Positions 1-13,265 of a DNA stretch of 64,000 nucleotides are shown piece after piece (position 1 is the first letter of the stretch; each line of letters begins with the position of its first letter). The stretch is from Pyrocephalus nanus. Its lineage: Eukaryota > Chordata > Aves > Passeriformes > Tyrannidae. The position numbers and the translations under genes are program-made. The stretch is from positions 61,461,938 to 61,525,937 of the forward strand of contig CM076259.1 of NCBI GenBank assembly GCA_038380795.1, read 5' to 3'. The notes below the pieces were generated by a model. It had not been told where the DNA came from. It worked only from the letters and a program-made list of their open reading frames with translations, and did no database searches.

Positions 1-3000
1 ATAGAACATGAACAGCATTGACACAGGAACCCCTATTAAATGCCCATGGAGATATGAGCTTCACAGGCATCAGCTGTTCCTATTCATTATTCAGAGGCAC
101 TGCCCACTGTCTGCCAGATTAAGGAGCTACGTTAGCTTTTATAGAGGCTTTTGGGCAGATAATCTACAAGAAACAGAACTTTTTCAGGAAGAGTGGGAGG
201 ATAAGTATACATTTAAAATAGTAACAAATGAGGAAATGAGTCTCATATGTCATGCTGTGAACTCAGCCATTGAAGAACTCTAAAAAAAGTAACTTCTCTT
301 CCTAACAATGAAAAGTCTCAAAAGCACTTTGAAATCACAAATCCAGACATAAGAAACACTAAGAAGTATGGAGTTGTCTTACACACTCAATTGAATTGAT
401 CAGAATTCATTTAGACCTTTTGCACCATAGGAATTAATCTAAAAATGTCAGAAATAGAACATCTCTTCTTACAGAATTCTAATACAAAATAAAATAACTA
501 TTGTATTCTATATTTTTAAAGGACGAAGTATAGAAAAAATAGAAAAGCATAGAAAAATACAGAAATATTACGTACAGATGTATTACATCATCTCAGAACA
601 TTGTCTGAGGGTGACAGAATACACCCATAAATAATGTTTCAAAACTTTCCATGGCAAATGGCTTCAGTGAGTTGGCTGAAAAGTGAAGAAAATGTTATAA
701 CTGAAAGACAATAGTGGAGATGGAAATTGTCACCATATAAACAGATACTAAGCTAAAAGTCAGATTAAATAACTTAGCCCATTGATTTTTTTTTCTTTTT
801 TTTTTTTTTTTTTTGTAGTAAAAAACATAATACATGAACCCAAAAGTTTTATTTTGGTCTCCAGCAATATTTGTGCATGCTTCCATCCTCCAAAGAAGAA
901 GACAACCAAATACAGGAAGGCCTTGTGGATCCTTCACAGAGTCCAGTTATGCACCCATTGCCCTTTCAATTGTGATTCATTTACTGCAAATCATCTGACT
1001 GCTGTTCTACAAATCATCTAGTCGTTTTAAGTCCCCTCTAAAGTTATTCAGAAAACAAACACTTTTGGGGGTTTATCTTGATATACCAACCACTGGGTGA
1101 CAAACACTGGGATACAAGCAGGCAGCACTCCATGGAAAATTTGTTACCGTGCAGGTAAATAACCTAAAAATATTTATTAATAGTATCTATGCTCTTCTCA
1201 GAATTTACTAATCTGAAGTAGTCCTAAGTAGGTATCAGAGGTAAAGGATCAAAACTCCTGCTCCAGGGGGCTGCAAATTAAAGGCATCTTTATTTATATA
1301 GCTGGAGCAATGAACACCCTCAACGAGAAATAAAAGTTTCTGTTACAGCTAATGACCTGGCTAAACACTTTTTGAAGTGCTGCTTTACACTAAGGAGACA
1401 TTGCTTCTAAATTGCACTGGAAACCCAGTGCATGCAAACCAGGTAAGCACACTTCTCTGAGTGTGAAAAAAGGTAACTTTATTCAGCATTTCAAGTGATG
1501 AAGTAATACGAATGCACATACACATATGAAATCATGACATAGCCAGACTCTAAAAAGAAAAGTCAGTGAGACAGTAACATGAAGGTGAGACAATATTAAG
1601 AGTGTAAAGGAAATCACATGGTACTACCAGGAGAAACCAGCTGAAGTATTTCATCAAAGGGTCCACAGAACACGGGTGGGCTCCACATGGTGCCCTCAGG
1701 AAAGAATCTTTGCCCAGGCCAGAAGACACGTCATACACTGTGGGAAGTCTGATCCAGGCAATGCTGTGAAAGTCCCATGCCTCAGCACTTGAGACCAGGA
1801 GGTCTGTGCAATGTCATCTGCAACCACTATAAGGCTTCTTGGCACAGCCATGTAAACAGATACTTTGATTTCAAAATTTGCATTTTTCAAAAGTAACCAA
1901 GACCCTCTGTAGGAATGATTATGTCCATGATTGCTCTGCTGTGGTAATCACAAGCTATTTTAAGTTATTGACTGCATAAACCCATAGGAATATATTCCGT
2001 ATTTTTAAGGAGATGCTACTTCTCAAAGCAGCATAATGGTTCAGCAGTTCATTTTAGTGTTCCACGTGGAAAATAAATTCACTCTTGAGAGTGAGACTTA
2101 AGTATGGAAGACTATGCAAGAGAGTGAAAAATGAGGAAGACTTCTGTGATAACTATGGAGTGATAGCTACAACCTTGTAATTATTCTACCTAATAAAATG
2201 TATAATCCCATATAGTTTTACCACCTAGATATACAGCTTTATTGGTGTACCAAAGCCTTTTTCTACACCACAACTTTCATGACTTCAGCTTTGCCGTACA
2301 GCCCAAAATATGGGTTCCATTGCCAACATTGTGATGGAGAGATCATAGAGATCATCTGGTGTAGAGGATCAAGGAAAAGAGGATGCTTACCTCGTAAACA
2401 AGATTCTTCCTTCCAAGTATTTCAGGGAAAGTGCCATACATGGACTTCATATTTGCCTTTTAAGGCAGATTGGAAATTACTGTCTCCAAAAGACTACTCT
2501 TACTTAATATTTTACCCCTTAAAAAACTCTCTGAAACAATTTTCAGTTGATTGAGGTTATTTTGTGGAAAATGACAGCAGATTTTCTCATACTTCGAGGA
2601 TTAGTTGTGTTTTTCCACTTTCTGCACTGATGACTGAGCGATGGCCAGTCAGCGGGTTATCAGGAAACTTTCACTTGCCATTGTCCATTCTGACAATGTC
2701 CCATCCACTTCTAGCTCCTCAAGTCAGGGCAGACACGAAGGTGAGTCAATAATGTCATTAATTGGGAGTTTGCCCACTCATGGTAAGTACCAGAGAAAAA
2801 ATGTAGGCGTGTTTTATTGCTCTCAAATGTACCAATACACTGATACTAAATTAGGGACTACTGCTTCAATTTGGCTTTTTTTACCTAGTGTCGATGGGAT
2901 TTAGCCTACAGTATTTTAGGGAAAAAGAAATCAGAAAATAGTCTCCACACACACACTCATAATTAAACAAGTTAGTAGATCTGTATTCAGATCAGCAGGG

Positions 3001-6000
3001 AAACTATTTCCTCTTATTTCTTATGCTTGTGCATGACAAAATAAAAATAAAAATCTTAGTGCAGCAAGGTATAAGGTATTTGAAAAGGTTGTTTAAATTT
3101 AGAACAGGTTGGACTAGCAGTTACCAAGCAGTGAAATATGGTGAAACACTATTTGGATTGAGACAGAAAGTTAAAAAATCGTGTAATGGACAAGTCTTAA
3201 TAGTGTAGCTCCAGAGGAAGTGTCTTCTTGACCCTAAATAGGAAGTGGCTGACTTTCATCCTGGAACATGAAGTTTTAGAACCTTTTGCATATTATTTCT
3301 ATTTAAGGTAGCCACAGAAATTCTTATTCAACTCCTGCTAAAACATTTTCTTGAGTAATGAGTTCTGAAAGCCTGTGTGCTTTTTGGAGGACAAATTTAA
3401 TCAGTTTGAGGGGTATTGCCATTTTAACCTCCCCGGGAACTCCCTTGAGCTCATGCTTTTGCAGAACCTAAGGAAAATTTCGCTTATACCTACTGTATCA
3501 TCCCTTGTTTGTTCCTTCACATCATCTAATAGCCTGACCTTTCTGTCTCTGTCTCACAAAGCTGATTTTTTTTGCTTCCTCTAAACTTCTTTCTGTTGTA
3601 TTTTTATTTCAGAGAGGATCAGAGTTCAACACAATGACTTCCAGCTATACCACTTTCCAACAAGGTTTTCTAAAATGCTTCTGGACATAGTCTCACTTTC
3701 CTCAAATATAAGACCCTTTGGCAGACTGTCTACAAGCAATAAAAATGTGCCCGAAGAAGCAAAAAGTGTTCTGAGAGACGTGTGCAAGACTGTATGACAG
3801 GTTCTCAGTGCAACAGTCCACAAGTTTACTCTTGCAGATATTTTGGGGTTACTCTCATGGTATGCACAAATCTATCCCAAGAGAGGCACTGATTGATTCT
3901 GCAACAACGTAGTATATGTTAAAATGGTCCACATTAGCCTTTAGTATTCCCAACATAGTCCCACATCTTTTTGACACACAACTTGCATCAAATGCCTCCG
4001 CAGTATGAAATGTTAAAACACCTAATACTAGAATAAACATAAATCCTTCAGCTATTGCACACTAAAGTTCTTTATCAGGAACATGGAAATTCTTCCTCCA
4101 CTGAAAGCAAATTACTTTAGTGAGGCTCACAGCCCTGAGCACAGGACCTAAGATCTCAAACAAAGTACGATTTGTAGTAGGTTGTGAGGCTAGAGGAGTC
4201 TGATTGCTTCTCATAAAAATCCTTGAAGAAATAAGAGAACTCCACTGAAAATATAAATTAGCACTAAATGATTGGAACAGAACTTTAGATAGGCAAAATA
4301 ATCTTATCCTGTATGCTGAGACAGATCAGTCTAGACTAGTTTCCTTATCTTGCAGCCAAACTGTTCTCCCTATAGCAGTCAGTAATACCCTTCAGTGGGC
4401 TCTCAGTCCAGGCACAAAAAAACATCCAGGGGAGGAGCTGTAAAAGCGTGTGTTCTGTTGGGCAAAAGCTGTTGAAACTGTGTCACTAGATAAAGAGAAT
4501 TTTTTTTCAGGCACCTTGGGTTGTAGCAGTTAATGAACACTGTGCCAGCAGGAGAAATAAATTAAAGACAATAATCTTAAGTTGAGGAGTTGAACTAGTG
4601 AAAGTCCTGGAGGAGCTGAACCCCTACAGATATATGGAATGCAACAAAAAAGATTTATACATTGCATCATTCTATATCTTCAGTCTGTAAGTGCCATTGG
4701 AAAGGAAGATTGGAAGAGACTCTTGCATCTGACACAAGATAATTTGGGCAGACTTGTCCTCTACCCATTTTCACCTAAAGTCAGAGAGAAGTCAAAAAGA
4801 TAAAATAGAAAAAAAAAATTAGATGGGCTGCACCACATTGAAAATAAGATTAGTGTCTAAACTAAAGGAACGAAAAAATGATACAATATTGGAAGGATCT
4901 GTGACTGATCTAAGAGTGAAGACCCAATATTCTGGGTGAAAAGAGGAGAAAGAGTTAACCAAGTCTTCAATGACAGGCTACACTGTGACTGGAATCTAAA
5001 ATGGTTAAAAATCACATACATCACGTACCTTTTAGCAGGAAACCCAAAATTAACATTTCCCCAGACATCTCAAATGTTGCCTGGAACAAATTGCTTACTC
5101 TAGAATAAATGTTCCTGTAGTAAGGACCATGCGTTAAAACCCTCAGCAAGATGAAAATCCAAAACATTACTTGAAAAGAGGTGTAATTTTTTCATTTTCA
5201 GTGTAACATTCATGTCTCATTCACTTCAGTTACTGGTATGAAGAACAGACAGACTTAAAAGATGATGAAAGATAAAGAAGTGGAAGAGAATTACTTAAGA
5301 GACGTTATAATAATGATGAAGTTCCTATATTTTTTAAATGTCCATATTTTAATAAGTGGTCAGAATACTGAAGTACCTACCATAGAAAGAAAATACTCAT
5401 GAAGAAAACGAGTACAAGGTAATCACTGTTTTTTGTGGAGCTGATGCCTATTTCTCAGACAAAAGTTTCAAATCACCACTTTGCCCACAGAGAGCTCCAC
5501 CATATTCTGGGTTACATCTTTCCAAGGGAGAATCTGATCTGCAAACACAGAGAACTATTTTTTTCACAATTCATGGTGAGACAGTGGTAGAACTTCTCAG
5601 CTTAAACAGAGCTTAAGGGTTATCTACTGAAGCAAGAAGGTCATACTGACTAGTCTATGTCCCTGGACCCTTCTCACTTGCCTGGGCCTTTGGAGTGGTG
5701 CTCATCTACCCTGGAACGAATGGTGAGTGACTGCTACAAGACCAAAGATGATGAATAAAAAAATATATTTTGCTTTGTTTACACCATCAGCAAAATTTCA
5801 AGCTGTGTGGCGCTTATTTTCAAAGACAGATCCTTTCAAGAATTGCAAGGCTGCTATCATTTGGAAGGTCAGCATACAATAAATCTGCTTGAGTTACCAT
5901 CACTGAACATATCCCTTGCTTGGATTCAAAGAATACTAGAATGAAAAAATATCAAATAGAAGCTCAGACTATTTATCTATAGTACTTTTTGTTTATTATT

Positions 6001-6534
6001 CTTAATACTTTATTAGGAAGCACTTGTCAGTTGTCTGTTTGTAGGGACATGCAAAAATAAGCTGCTCACTTCCACAGTCCAAGGACTCTTCTAGTTTGTA
6101 AAGAAGTATCTGCAGTAGTATTCAGAATCAGCCACACATAACTACTTATTGTCTCTGCTTGAAGTGCATGGAAAGATTACAGCCTACTTGGGGGAAAATT
6201 AAAGCAGAATTAAATAGTTTTCAGTGTTAAAACAAAAGCAGCTAGAACCAGAGAGATGCTTCAAGGTAAACAAAAGGATTTCACTTCATTAAGCAATTTT
6301 TCCTACCAACAATCTAAGAGCATAGGAAGTATTTATGCGTTCTGCTCATGTCTCACATATATTAGTGTTCATCATCGAGTATATCAGTATACAGAACTGG
6401 ACAAAATCTTGGCTGGGGCCAAGATCTGTGCCTTACAGACTAACACAACGCAATTTCATTTCTTTGTAGCCTATTCTTTGTTACAATTCTTTTGCACAGA
6501 CAAAATATAAAAACAGATGTGGATGAAAAGGCTT

Positions 6535-6800
6535 AGCAGGTCAGACCGAAGAGCAGTTCTTTGTAAAAGCCTGGCACCCTGTCTCTAGCAATGGCCAGCA
6601 GCAATCCAAGGGGCAGCTGCACAGTAATACTTGTTAACAAAATTTTCCCATCCTTTAGCAATTTGTGTCTCAAAAATCTCCTTAGCCAGAGGTGGTGTCT
6701 TTGTTTTTAATGGCCCTTCGTGGCATAGGTTTTTCCCCTTTTTCATCCTGGCACGTTCCAAACTTTTCTCAACCAATGCAATCACATTAACCAAGTGACA
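6535..6800. repeat. Possible ancient LINE/SINE fragment
   Basis: The phrases GGTCAGACC, then CCCTGTCTCTAGCAATGGCC, then a region with TTAGCCAGAGG resemble, in order, the 3' region of old CR1/L3-type repeats shared by turtles, crocodilians and birds. The match is from memory, heavily diverged and with uncertain limits. Orientation is not assigned. It could equally be unique DNA. Confidence 0.3.
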
Positions 6801-7420
6801 GGCTAAATATTTGAGTTTGCCCAAAAGTCCTGCTCACACTGGCTGGTACCATTCTTACCAAATGAACAGACCACACAAAAGCAAGATATCTTGCTCTGGG
6901 GGCTAAAACAAACTCACAATACATGATGACTAAAAAGGAGAAAACTAAAATTCCAACAACAGACAGAACAGCTTCTAATGCTTATGGCACTGAGCTGCCT
7001 TTGTTATTTCCTGCCACAGGAACCAATTGCCAGTTGCTTGACACTGCTAACATCTCTGAGACACCTCATCAACCATGGCTTAAGCTTTTTATTGCACAGA
7101 ACTTCAGAAGTCAAGACTGTTCCTTGTGCTCATCCTAGTTTGGAGATTTTTCAATGGCTCTATTATTCTGAAGCTAGTGAAGTACACTTGATTTCCACTG
7201 TCATAGAGCTTTTAGGTATGAACAGTATTAGTCTGAACATATAGATGATGCTTTCACATCATCTGAATACTTCATTTGGAAGAAAAATACTTGAAATAAA
7301 TATGAGATGAACCAGCTTTCTCCAAGCCATCATGAAGCAGTTAAATTCTTCTGGAAAACCACAAAGAATGTTGGCGATGTGCTAAATATTCAGACTTCTT
7401 GGGGAAAGAAAAAAGAACAA

Positions 7421-7560
7421 CTAAAAAACCAACACAAACCAAACCAAACCAAACCAAACCAAACCAAACCAACCAACCAAACAACCAAAATCAAAACAAA
7501 AAACCCACAAACAAACAAAAAACCAACCAAACAAACAAACAAAAACCTCCAAAAAACCAA
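7421..7560. repeat. AAACC / AAAC microsatellite
   Basis: About seven near-perfect AAACC units (7436-7470) run into ACC/AAAC-type units and interrupted A-rich repeats up to about 7560. Two overlapping open frames across it (7307-7573 and 7399-7770) translate to K/P/N/Q/T repeats and are products of the repeat, not genes. The decaying 3' side suggests an old, slippage-prone array. Confidence 0.9.
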
Positions 7561-9964
7561 CAGGAAAATCTGAATGAAGAGATTAATTACTATTCCCTGA
7601 GCACATTGAACTCAGGCTGTTATCATGCTACACAAGGACTTGCACAGCAAGGTCTTTTATTGAACAAGCTTGAAGACGTTGATGAAAACCCTTTTCAACT
7701 TCTTTGTTTCCAAGTACAACATGAGTCTGGTATTTCAAAGGAAAAAAAAGAATCACAGCAGAAACCCTAAACTCAGCATTTCAGGATGAGATAATGGAAA
7801 TCTTGTGCTTCTCAAAACTCCTCAAAATAGGGGCATAGCTGCTCAAATGGGGCAGGTAATTTCCTTGCTGCTCAGTTAGGACCTCAATTAGGTCAAAAAG
7901 TCCTAAGCACAGTCAGTCCATACTAAACTCTGACAGGTTTCACCAAAAGAAAGGTGAGCTTCTAGAAAATTTGTATTTGACTTTCAGTGATACATTAGAT
8001 GAAAGCTACTATTTATCCAGAGAGCAAATCTCCCAGAAAAATCTAAACTTGGGTATGAAATTCCTGAATATTCAAGAAGGAAAAAGGTCCTAAATAAATG
8101 TGGATTGGTAACCTATCCACTTAAATTCTGAATTTTCTAAGCCTTTCTGTTTCCATACATTGGATCTTTTAATGTCTAACTTTTCACCATGGTTTGAAAA
8201 GGAAGGCTACAAAAGTATTTCAAACTAACTGCAAGCAGAAGCACAAATTTAAAGTATGCTTCTGGTAAACATTTTGATTACAACCAGGGCTGGCTGATTA
8301 TTTAGCTTTATCTGTCACAAACCAACTGGTAACTAGGAGATCACTAGAGACAGTTCAGAAATATCTCTGTTCACAAAGCCAAAACAAACATCAATGTTTT
8401 CTGAAAGTGATGAGGCTAATAAATACTGATTTGTTGGTGTCTACAACCACTGTTTTAAATATCACTTCAAGGCCGTAAATATTATGAGAACATAGCTTTA
8501 ATTCATGATGGGAAAATCACAGTTCAACCAGTGGCTCAGTTCAACAAATAAAGATTTGCAAGATACAAAATGATCAGTTGCAATAATGCCGAGGTTAACA
8601 TAACTGCTAGGCATTTTTCACTGTACGTATTCAGTTTTTTGACATGAGTTTGAAAAGTAACATCATAACAAGTAGGTCTGTGCCATATTTTTTTCCATTT
8701 TAACAAAGTAAAATAAATAATTTGGGTTCTAAACCATGTATTTCCTTTTTGTTCATGTAATCCCTGACTCTATTTTGCTTTTCCTCATAGCAAATAGACA
8801 TATCAGAAAAAAATGCCACACAATTAGGCTGCTTTGTCAGCTGGGCTCCAGTGAATGTTTTTGAAGTCTAGATTGCCTTAAATTTAAAATTTTTGACTAC
8901 CTAATTTTTTTTACAGAGTTTGGTCTGGTTTAACCCCTGAACATCTTAAGCTCACAATGCCATATCTGTTCATGTTAATCAATGCCCCATTCTGAAAGCA
9001 ATCCCCTTGAAATAAGTGGACTTTCTTCCAGAAAATGAAATAAAGGAGTAAAAGGGAAATGGCAGAGTCCAGCTAACCTCTGAATTTAACAAACTGCAAT
9101 TTCCCTCAAATTCTTGATTCTGTGTTGGAGTTAATTTTGTAATGCAGGAGTTGAATGGTTGAATTTTGTTGCCTCAGATGGGATTAGTATTTTTATCCAT
9201 TTAATCCTCCCGTTTATTTTGGTGCCATCATTCTAAAATTTCAGCCTATTTAATCCTGTCATAAAATGATTTACTTCATCATCCATGTCCTGAAAAGCAG
9301 GTAAAGAAGACAATGAGTTGTGGATTTGTGTATTTTTAAGGTGTCCATCAGCATTTTGAGAAAAGCATGGTAAAATATTACATACAATACTTATTCTATA
9401 ACAAGTTTCAAAAACCAGTTATAAACATTATAAAAATTTTATTATATGCCACTACTCAATGTGTTCTGAATTCTACTAATTCACCAAATTTAGAAAACAC
9501 AGCTGATAATATCAACTAAATCTCAGATTCCTTTTTCCCTACTAGCACATATTTTACCATTGAAATGAATCATGTCTAGTATTAAACAGTTCTCATCAAA
9601 CTTTCATTTTGATACATCATTCTGATATTAAGGTGGGATTTTTACAGGTCAAAACCTTTCATACAACTCAGAAACCAGCAAATAATTTATACTGATTGGC
9701 AGCCTCTTTGAAAGAAATCTGGACAAATACAATGAGTGTTAAGCAGCTCAGGTGAGGACCCTGTATGTCTGAGATGACATAAAGAAATCAGTAATTCAGT
9801 TTTGTGATAAGAAAGTTTTCTGCAAATTTTTTACCAACACATCAAAATTAAACCTCATTCGCCTTATAAAGCTGATATCGTCTTATAGCTTATTTATTTT
9901 AGGGGAGTTTTATGTTTATACATTAGTTACTTGTTTTAGAAAGTGAACACTTGTCTGTATTTCT

Positions 9965-10229
9965 TCAATTGCTGCATATTACACTGATGGTACTTGTCTG
10001 GTAGAAGACAGCAATGCTATTAAACTCATGGCTTTCACAGTCCACAGTCCAAACTGCTCTCCTTCTGGCGTGTGAGACCATGGTAATGTTCCCAGCAGTG
10101 ATTTCAAATGAAGTTTGGATGACAAACCTGTTTGTTGGTGGTACACAAAACACTGTGAAGTATGACTGCAGGTCTGCTGATCCGCATTTGGCAACCACTG
10201 CCCTTATGGGATCAGGAAGCCCCATGTGA
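9965..10229 (-). other. Unassigned open stretch, possible decayed transposase
   Basis: An 86-codon frame is open on the minus strand, and a 71-codon frame overlaps it on the plus strand. The minus product begins MGLPDPIRAV and ends with a SHEFNSIAVFYQTSTI segment. The spacing of these two blocks faintly recalls the GFP..IGAIDG and S.HD...F..S segments of PIF/Harbinger-type transposases. The catalytic aspartates are not clearly present and no flanking terminal repeats were found. This is a guess; chance open frames are equally possible. Confidence 0.15.
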
Positions 10230-10437
10230 CAGCAGCAGAGCTGCCGCTACCAAGGAAGGTCTGTGTTATCCCTTCTGGCAGAGGTGCTACAGGTAATTAC
10301 AAACTCAGCTGAAGTGTAATAACAGGTCATTCACCATGAAGGTAGATGCACATGTAAGAAACTTGCTGAACTCTCTAACTTAAGCCACATTATTTTCACT
10401 TTAGAACTGGAGGTTTTTCTCATTTTACTGTAGAATA

Positions 10438-10590
10438 GTCCATAGAATAATTTAGTTTCAAAGGGACCTTTAAAGCTCACCTAGTCTACCCCCCTGCAAT
10501 GAGCAGGGACATCTTCATCTTGATCAGGCTGCTCAGGGGGGCATCCAACCTGGCCTTGAATGTTTCCAGAGATGGAGAATCTTGCAAGGA
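10438..10590 (-). mobile_element. CR1 LINE 3'-end fragment
   Basis: Reading the plus strand, CCATAGAATAATTTAGTTTC is followed by AAAGGGACCTTTAAAGCTCA, CCTAGTCTACCCCCCTGCAA, then text about a TGATCAGGCTGCTCAGGG block and CATCCAACCTGGCCTTGAAT. This is the reverse complement of an avian CR1 3' end. The element is 5'-truncated to about 150 bp and diverged, as usual for bird CR1. Confidence 0.88.
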
Positions 10591-12785
10591 TGGAGAGAAT
10601 TGGAGAACTGGATCAAGTGATGTGCATTTTAAAACTAGCATGAGTTGCTCAGTTCTGATCCCAGCACCAGACTGCTACATATTTTGCTGAGTAAATACAA
10701 CTTAATGCAAACTTGAAGTAATGACAGTTATAACACCAATTCTTCACAGTAGTCTGGAGACAGTAACTTTGTTTGATTGAAAAAATGAGAGCCAAAGAAG
10801 AAGAGCATTGCTGTCCAGTCACAACTATATCTTAAGAGGGTACTCTGCAATACAATTTTTTCTTTCCTCACCTCTCCTCTACTGTATTTAGCTACAGTAT
10901 CAATTTCATAAATGTTCATCATGAGCACTTGGATGTGCACCTGTAAAAAAAAAATCTGTCTCCTTGAGTCCTTCTGGGAAGTTCTGCAGCAGATGAATGC
11001 AGTCGTTGAGAAGTGCCAGGATAGGCAATTCACACCTGTAAATAATCCAATCTAGTTTAGTTTTGGCTTAGAAAAATTCATTTATTCACAAGCCCCTAAA
11101 AAGAGACACAGAGGTCACTATATTGATTCCCAATGCCTTCCACTCACTTTAAATATTATTCAGAAGGATTTCCAGGTGACTTTAATTGGTTCTCCAGCAG
11201 AAAATGGAATTTTATACACTCTTATTTATACATCTATGATCTAAAAATGAAGGAAGTAGATGAAGGACTGTGCCATGCAATGCAAACTTACTTACCGCCA
11301 GGACCAGCGTTTGGATGGGGAGAAGAGCTCCAAACACTCCAATCTATTTCCTGTTCCAGCTGTATGTCTGCACCCATACATCCAAAACATCACACAGATT
11401 TCTTAATTTCAGATGCAAGGGATGTAAGGGGGAAGCACCCCTGAGAAGCCAGGAGAAGGCATGAGGGATGCTCTCTCCCAGGGTGGTGGGACGTACAATC
11501 AGTGCTGCATGCATCAATTCAAAACTGTGCAGTCTGACACAAAGCCAGGATCTGTGGCTTCCTGCAGTGGTACCTATGGCCACTGCTGCCACTGTTGTTC
11601 TTGGAACCTCCACCAATGTGTGGCGCCTGATATAAGCAACTGTGGAAACCCTTTGCTGTATTCCACCAAAACTGCTGGCTAATTCCAGAAACCCATACTG
11701 AAACTGGAACAAGGTATGAAAATCAGTGATCTCCTAACAGCTGCAATTGGCAAAAATCTCCAGTTTATGCCCTTGGATGGTACAACCCACAAATACTGTG
11801 CAGTGGCATTTGTTCAGCCCTGACTCATAGACAGACGAATGCTACTGAATGAATCACCAGCAGCATTTTCCGCAGTATCTAACGAGGTAGCTCATCCAAA
11901 TATTGATCAGGCCCATGTCTCTCTAGTTTTTCAGATCTGAGATACCATAGTCTAGGATGCTATTCACCACTGAAATTACAAATTTTGGAGAGGGGGCCTA
12001 TAGTGAGCAACTAGGAGATGGCAAAACATCGTTTAATGAATCCTTTGTTGATAGGAGCTACCTGTCTTCCTGCTGTGAAGCTATAAAAATATGAACACTG
12101 CTGAAATGCAAGAGAAATAACAACTTACTAACTTAATAACAGAGAACTTTAAGGTAAATTAACAAAATCACTTTATAAAACATCTCATTCTGCTTGGTCC
12201 ACTGCTGCAGAAGGTCATTAAGCCAAATACTGTAGTAAAATAATTTCAATCCATAACGGCTGAAAGGACAAACATTAAGCAAAGTATAATCACAAATTAG
12301 CATTCAGGACACCAGCTGAACATTGCAGGTGTTGAGGGAAGATAGTTGCTCCCTGCACAAGCACCTGGAAAAGGTGCATTTCTTCCCCTTTCCTCTCAGA
12401 TATTGGACACTACATGCTTGGGCAGCAGGCAGGGTACACCTCAGGTGCCCACAGCCTTTCTTGTGCACCTGGGACTCTGCTTAACCTCAGTCCTTTGACT
12501 TTCACTGCAGTAATGGCTGTACAGAAAAGAGGCAGCCCTTCCTACCCTTCACTCTGCCATGCAAGGGCCCAACCTAGGCAAGCCTCAGCCCCAGCACTAT
12601 GGTTCGAGTTGCACGTTACAGGAATTATCACAGCAGAAACCACCCAAACCAATGGAAGAGAAGCCTTACAAGAAGCAGTGCATCAGTAACTTAACATGAG
12701 CTGACATTGGCGCCAAGTAACTCCACACACCACACTACTTCTCCTGTCCTGAGTTACCACCATAACTGATGGAACCCTAAGTTAT
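10591..12785. other. Non-coding DNA upstream of FNDC3A
   Basis: No supported gene. Open frames occur on both strands at 11133-11712 (up to 122 codons on the minus strand) and at 12414-12689 (91 codons). None has a recognisable domain. The 11270-11700 part is richer in G+C than its surroundings and has open frames in several registers, so it may be an unrecognised decayed repeat or an exon of a non-coding transcript. Confidence 0.5.
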
Positions 12786-12789
12786 GGAA

Positions 12790-13112
12790 TAAATGAACTC
12801 AAAAGACATTTTGCGGGCCTTTGTGGCCATTTTATGGACATTTTACAAGGGTGGTCCATTGTCTAAAGGAATGACATCTGTGTATTATATCAAGACAGGA
12901 AGAAGATTGGTGGCTAAAGTTGTGCTGCATAGTGTGGGACCAGGGCATGATGTAAATGGTATGGCACAAGAGGTGGAATGTGTCGGGTTTGGCTGGGGTA
13001 GAGTTCATTTTCTTCACAGCGGTTAGTATGGGGCTGTGTTTTGGATTTGTAGTGAACACAGGATTGATTAATATAGAGATGTTTTCTTTATTGCTGAGCA
13101 GAGCTTACACAA
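12790..13112 (+). mobile_element. Truncated avian ERV 3' end with partial LTR
   Basis: From 12981 the sequence TGTCGGGTTTGGCTGGGGTA, then AGAGTTCATTTTCTTC, then GGGCTGTGTTTTGGATTT follows the start of a widespread avian ERVL-like LTR family as I remember it. LTRs start with TG, as here. The 190 bp before it, ending in a purine-rich AAGAGGTGGAA, look like the 3' end of the internal region with a polypurine tract. The LTR breaks off near 13112, so the copy is degenerate and has no intact retroviral gene. It sits directly upstream of the FNDC3A promoter in the same orientation. The family name is from memory; limits are approximate. Confidence 0.65.
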
Positions 13113-13165
13113 GCAAGCGCAGAGCCCGTGCCCCAGTACCAGGGCCACAGGTGCAACCTCGACCC

Positions 13166-13230
13166 CAGACCCTAGATCTCAGACCACAGACCCAGACCAC
13201 AAAATAGGCCCCAGACCCAGACCTCAGACC
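13166..13230. promoter_or_regulatory. Seven-copy CAGACC repeat upstream of promoter
   Basis: CAGACC occurs at 13166, 13180, 13187, 13193, 13212, 13218 and 13225, that is seven times in 65 bp, as a degenerate short tandem repeat. CAGAC is the core of the SMAD3/4 binding box, so the array could bind SMADs, but simple-sequence origin alone would also give this pattern. Confidence 0.6.
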
Positions 13231-13265
13231 TCGACCCTCCATCACTCCCTTGGTGCCCTCCCGCA

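Larger units (their letters stand above)
1..10430. other. Upstream non-coding DNA, no gene recognised
   Basis: This AT-rich stretch holds only short open frames (up to about 120 codons). None shows a recognisable domain, a splice-site chain or codon bias. The longest, near 7399-7770, is mostly translated microsatellite. A few poly-T or poly-A tracts occur, for example near 788-815. I see no CpG island, tRNA or rRNA. Distal regulatory elements or non-coding exons cannot be excluded by eye. Confidence 0.6.

Noticed and set aside
8..283. 91-codon frame at the left edge
   Set aside because: No domain, no recognisable family, no splice context; length is within chance expectation for this amount of DNA. 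An exon of an upstream neighbour was considered, but nothing supports it.
7307..7770. Open frames with KPNQT repeats
   Set aside because: They are direct translations of the AAACC/AAAC microsatellite.
11344..11712. 122-codon minus-strand frame
   Set aside because: Open frames on both strands and no domain; more likely chance or a decayed repeat than a gene.
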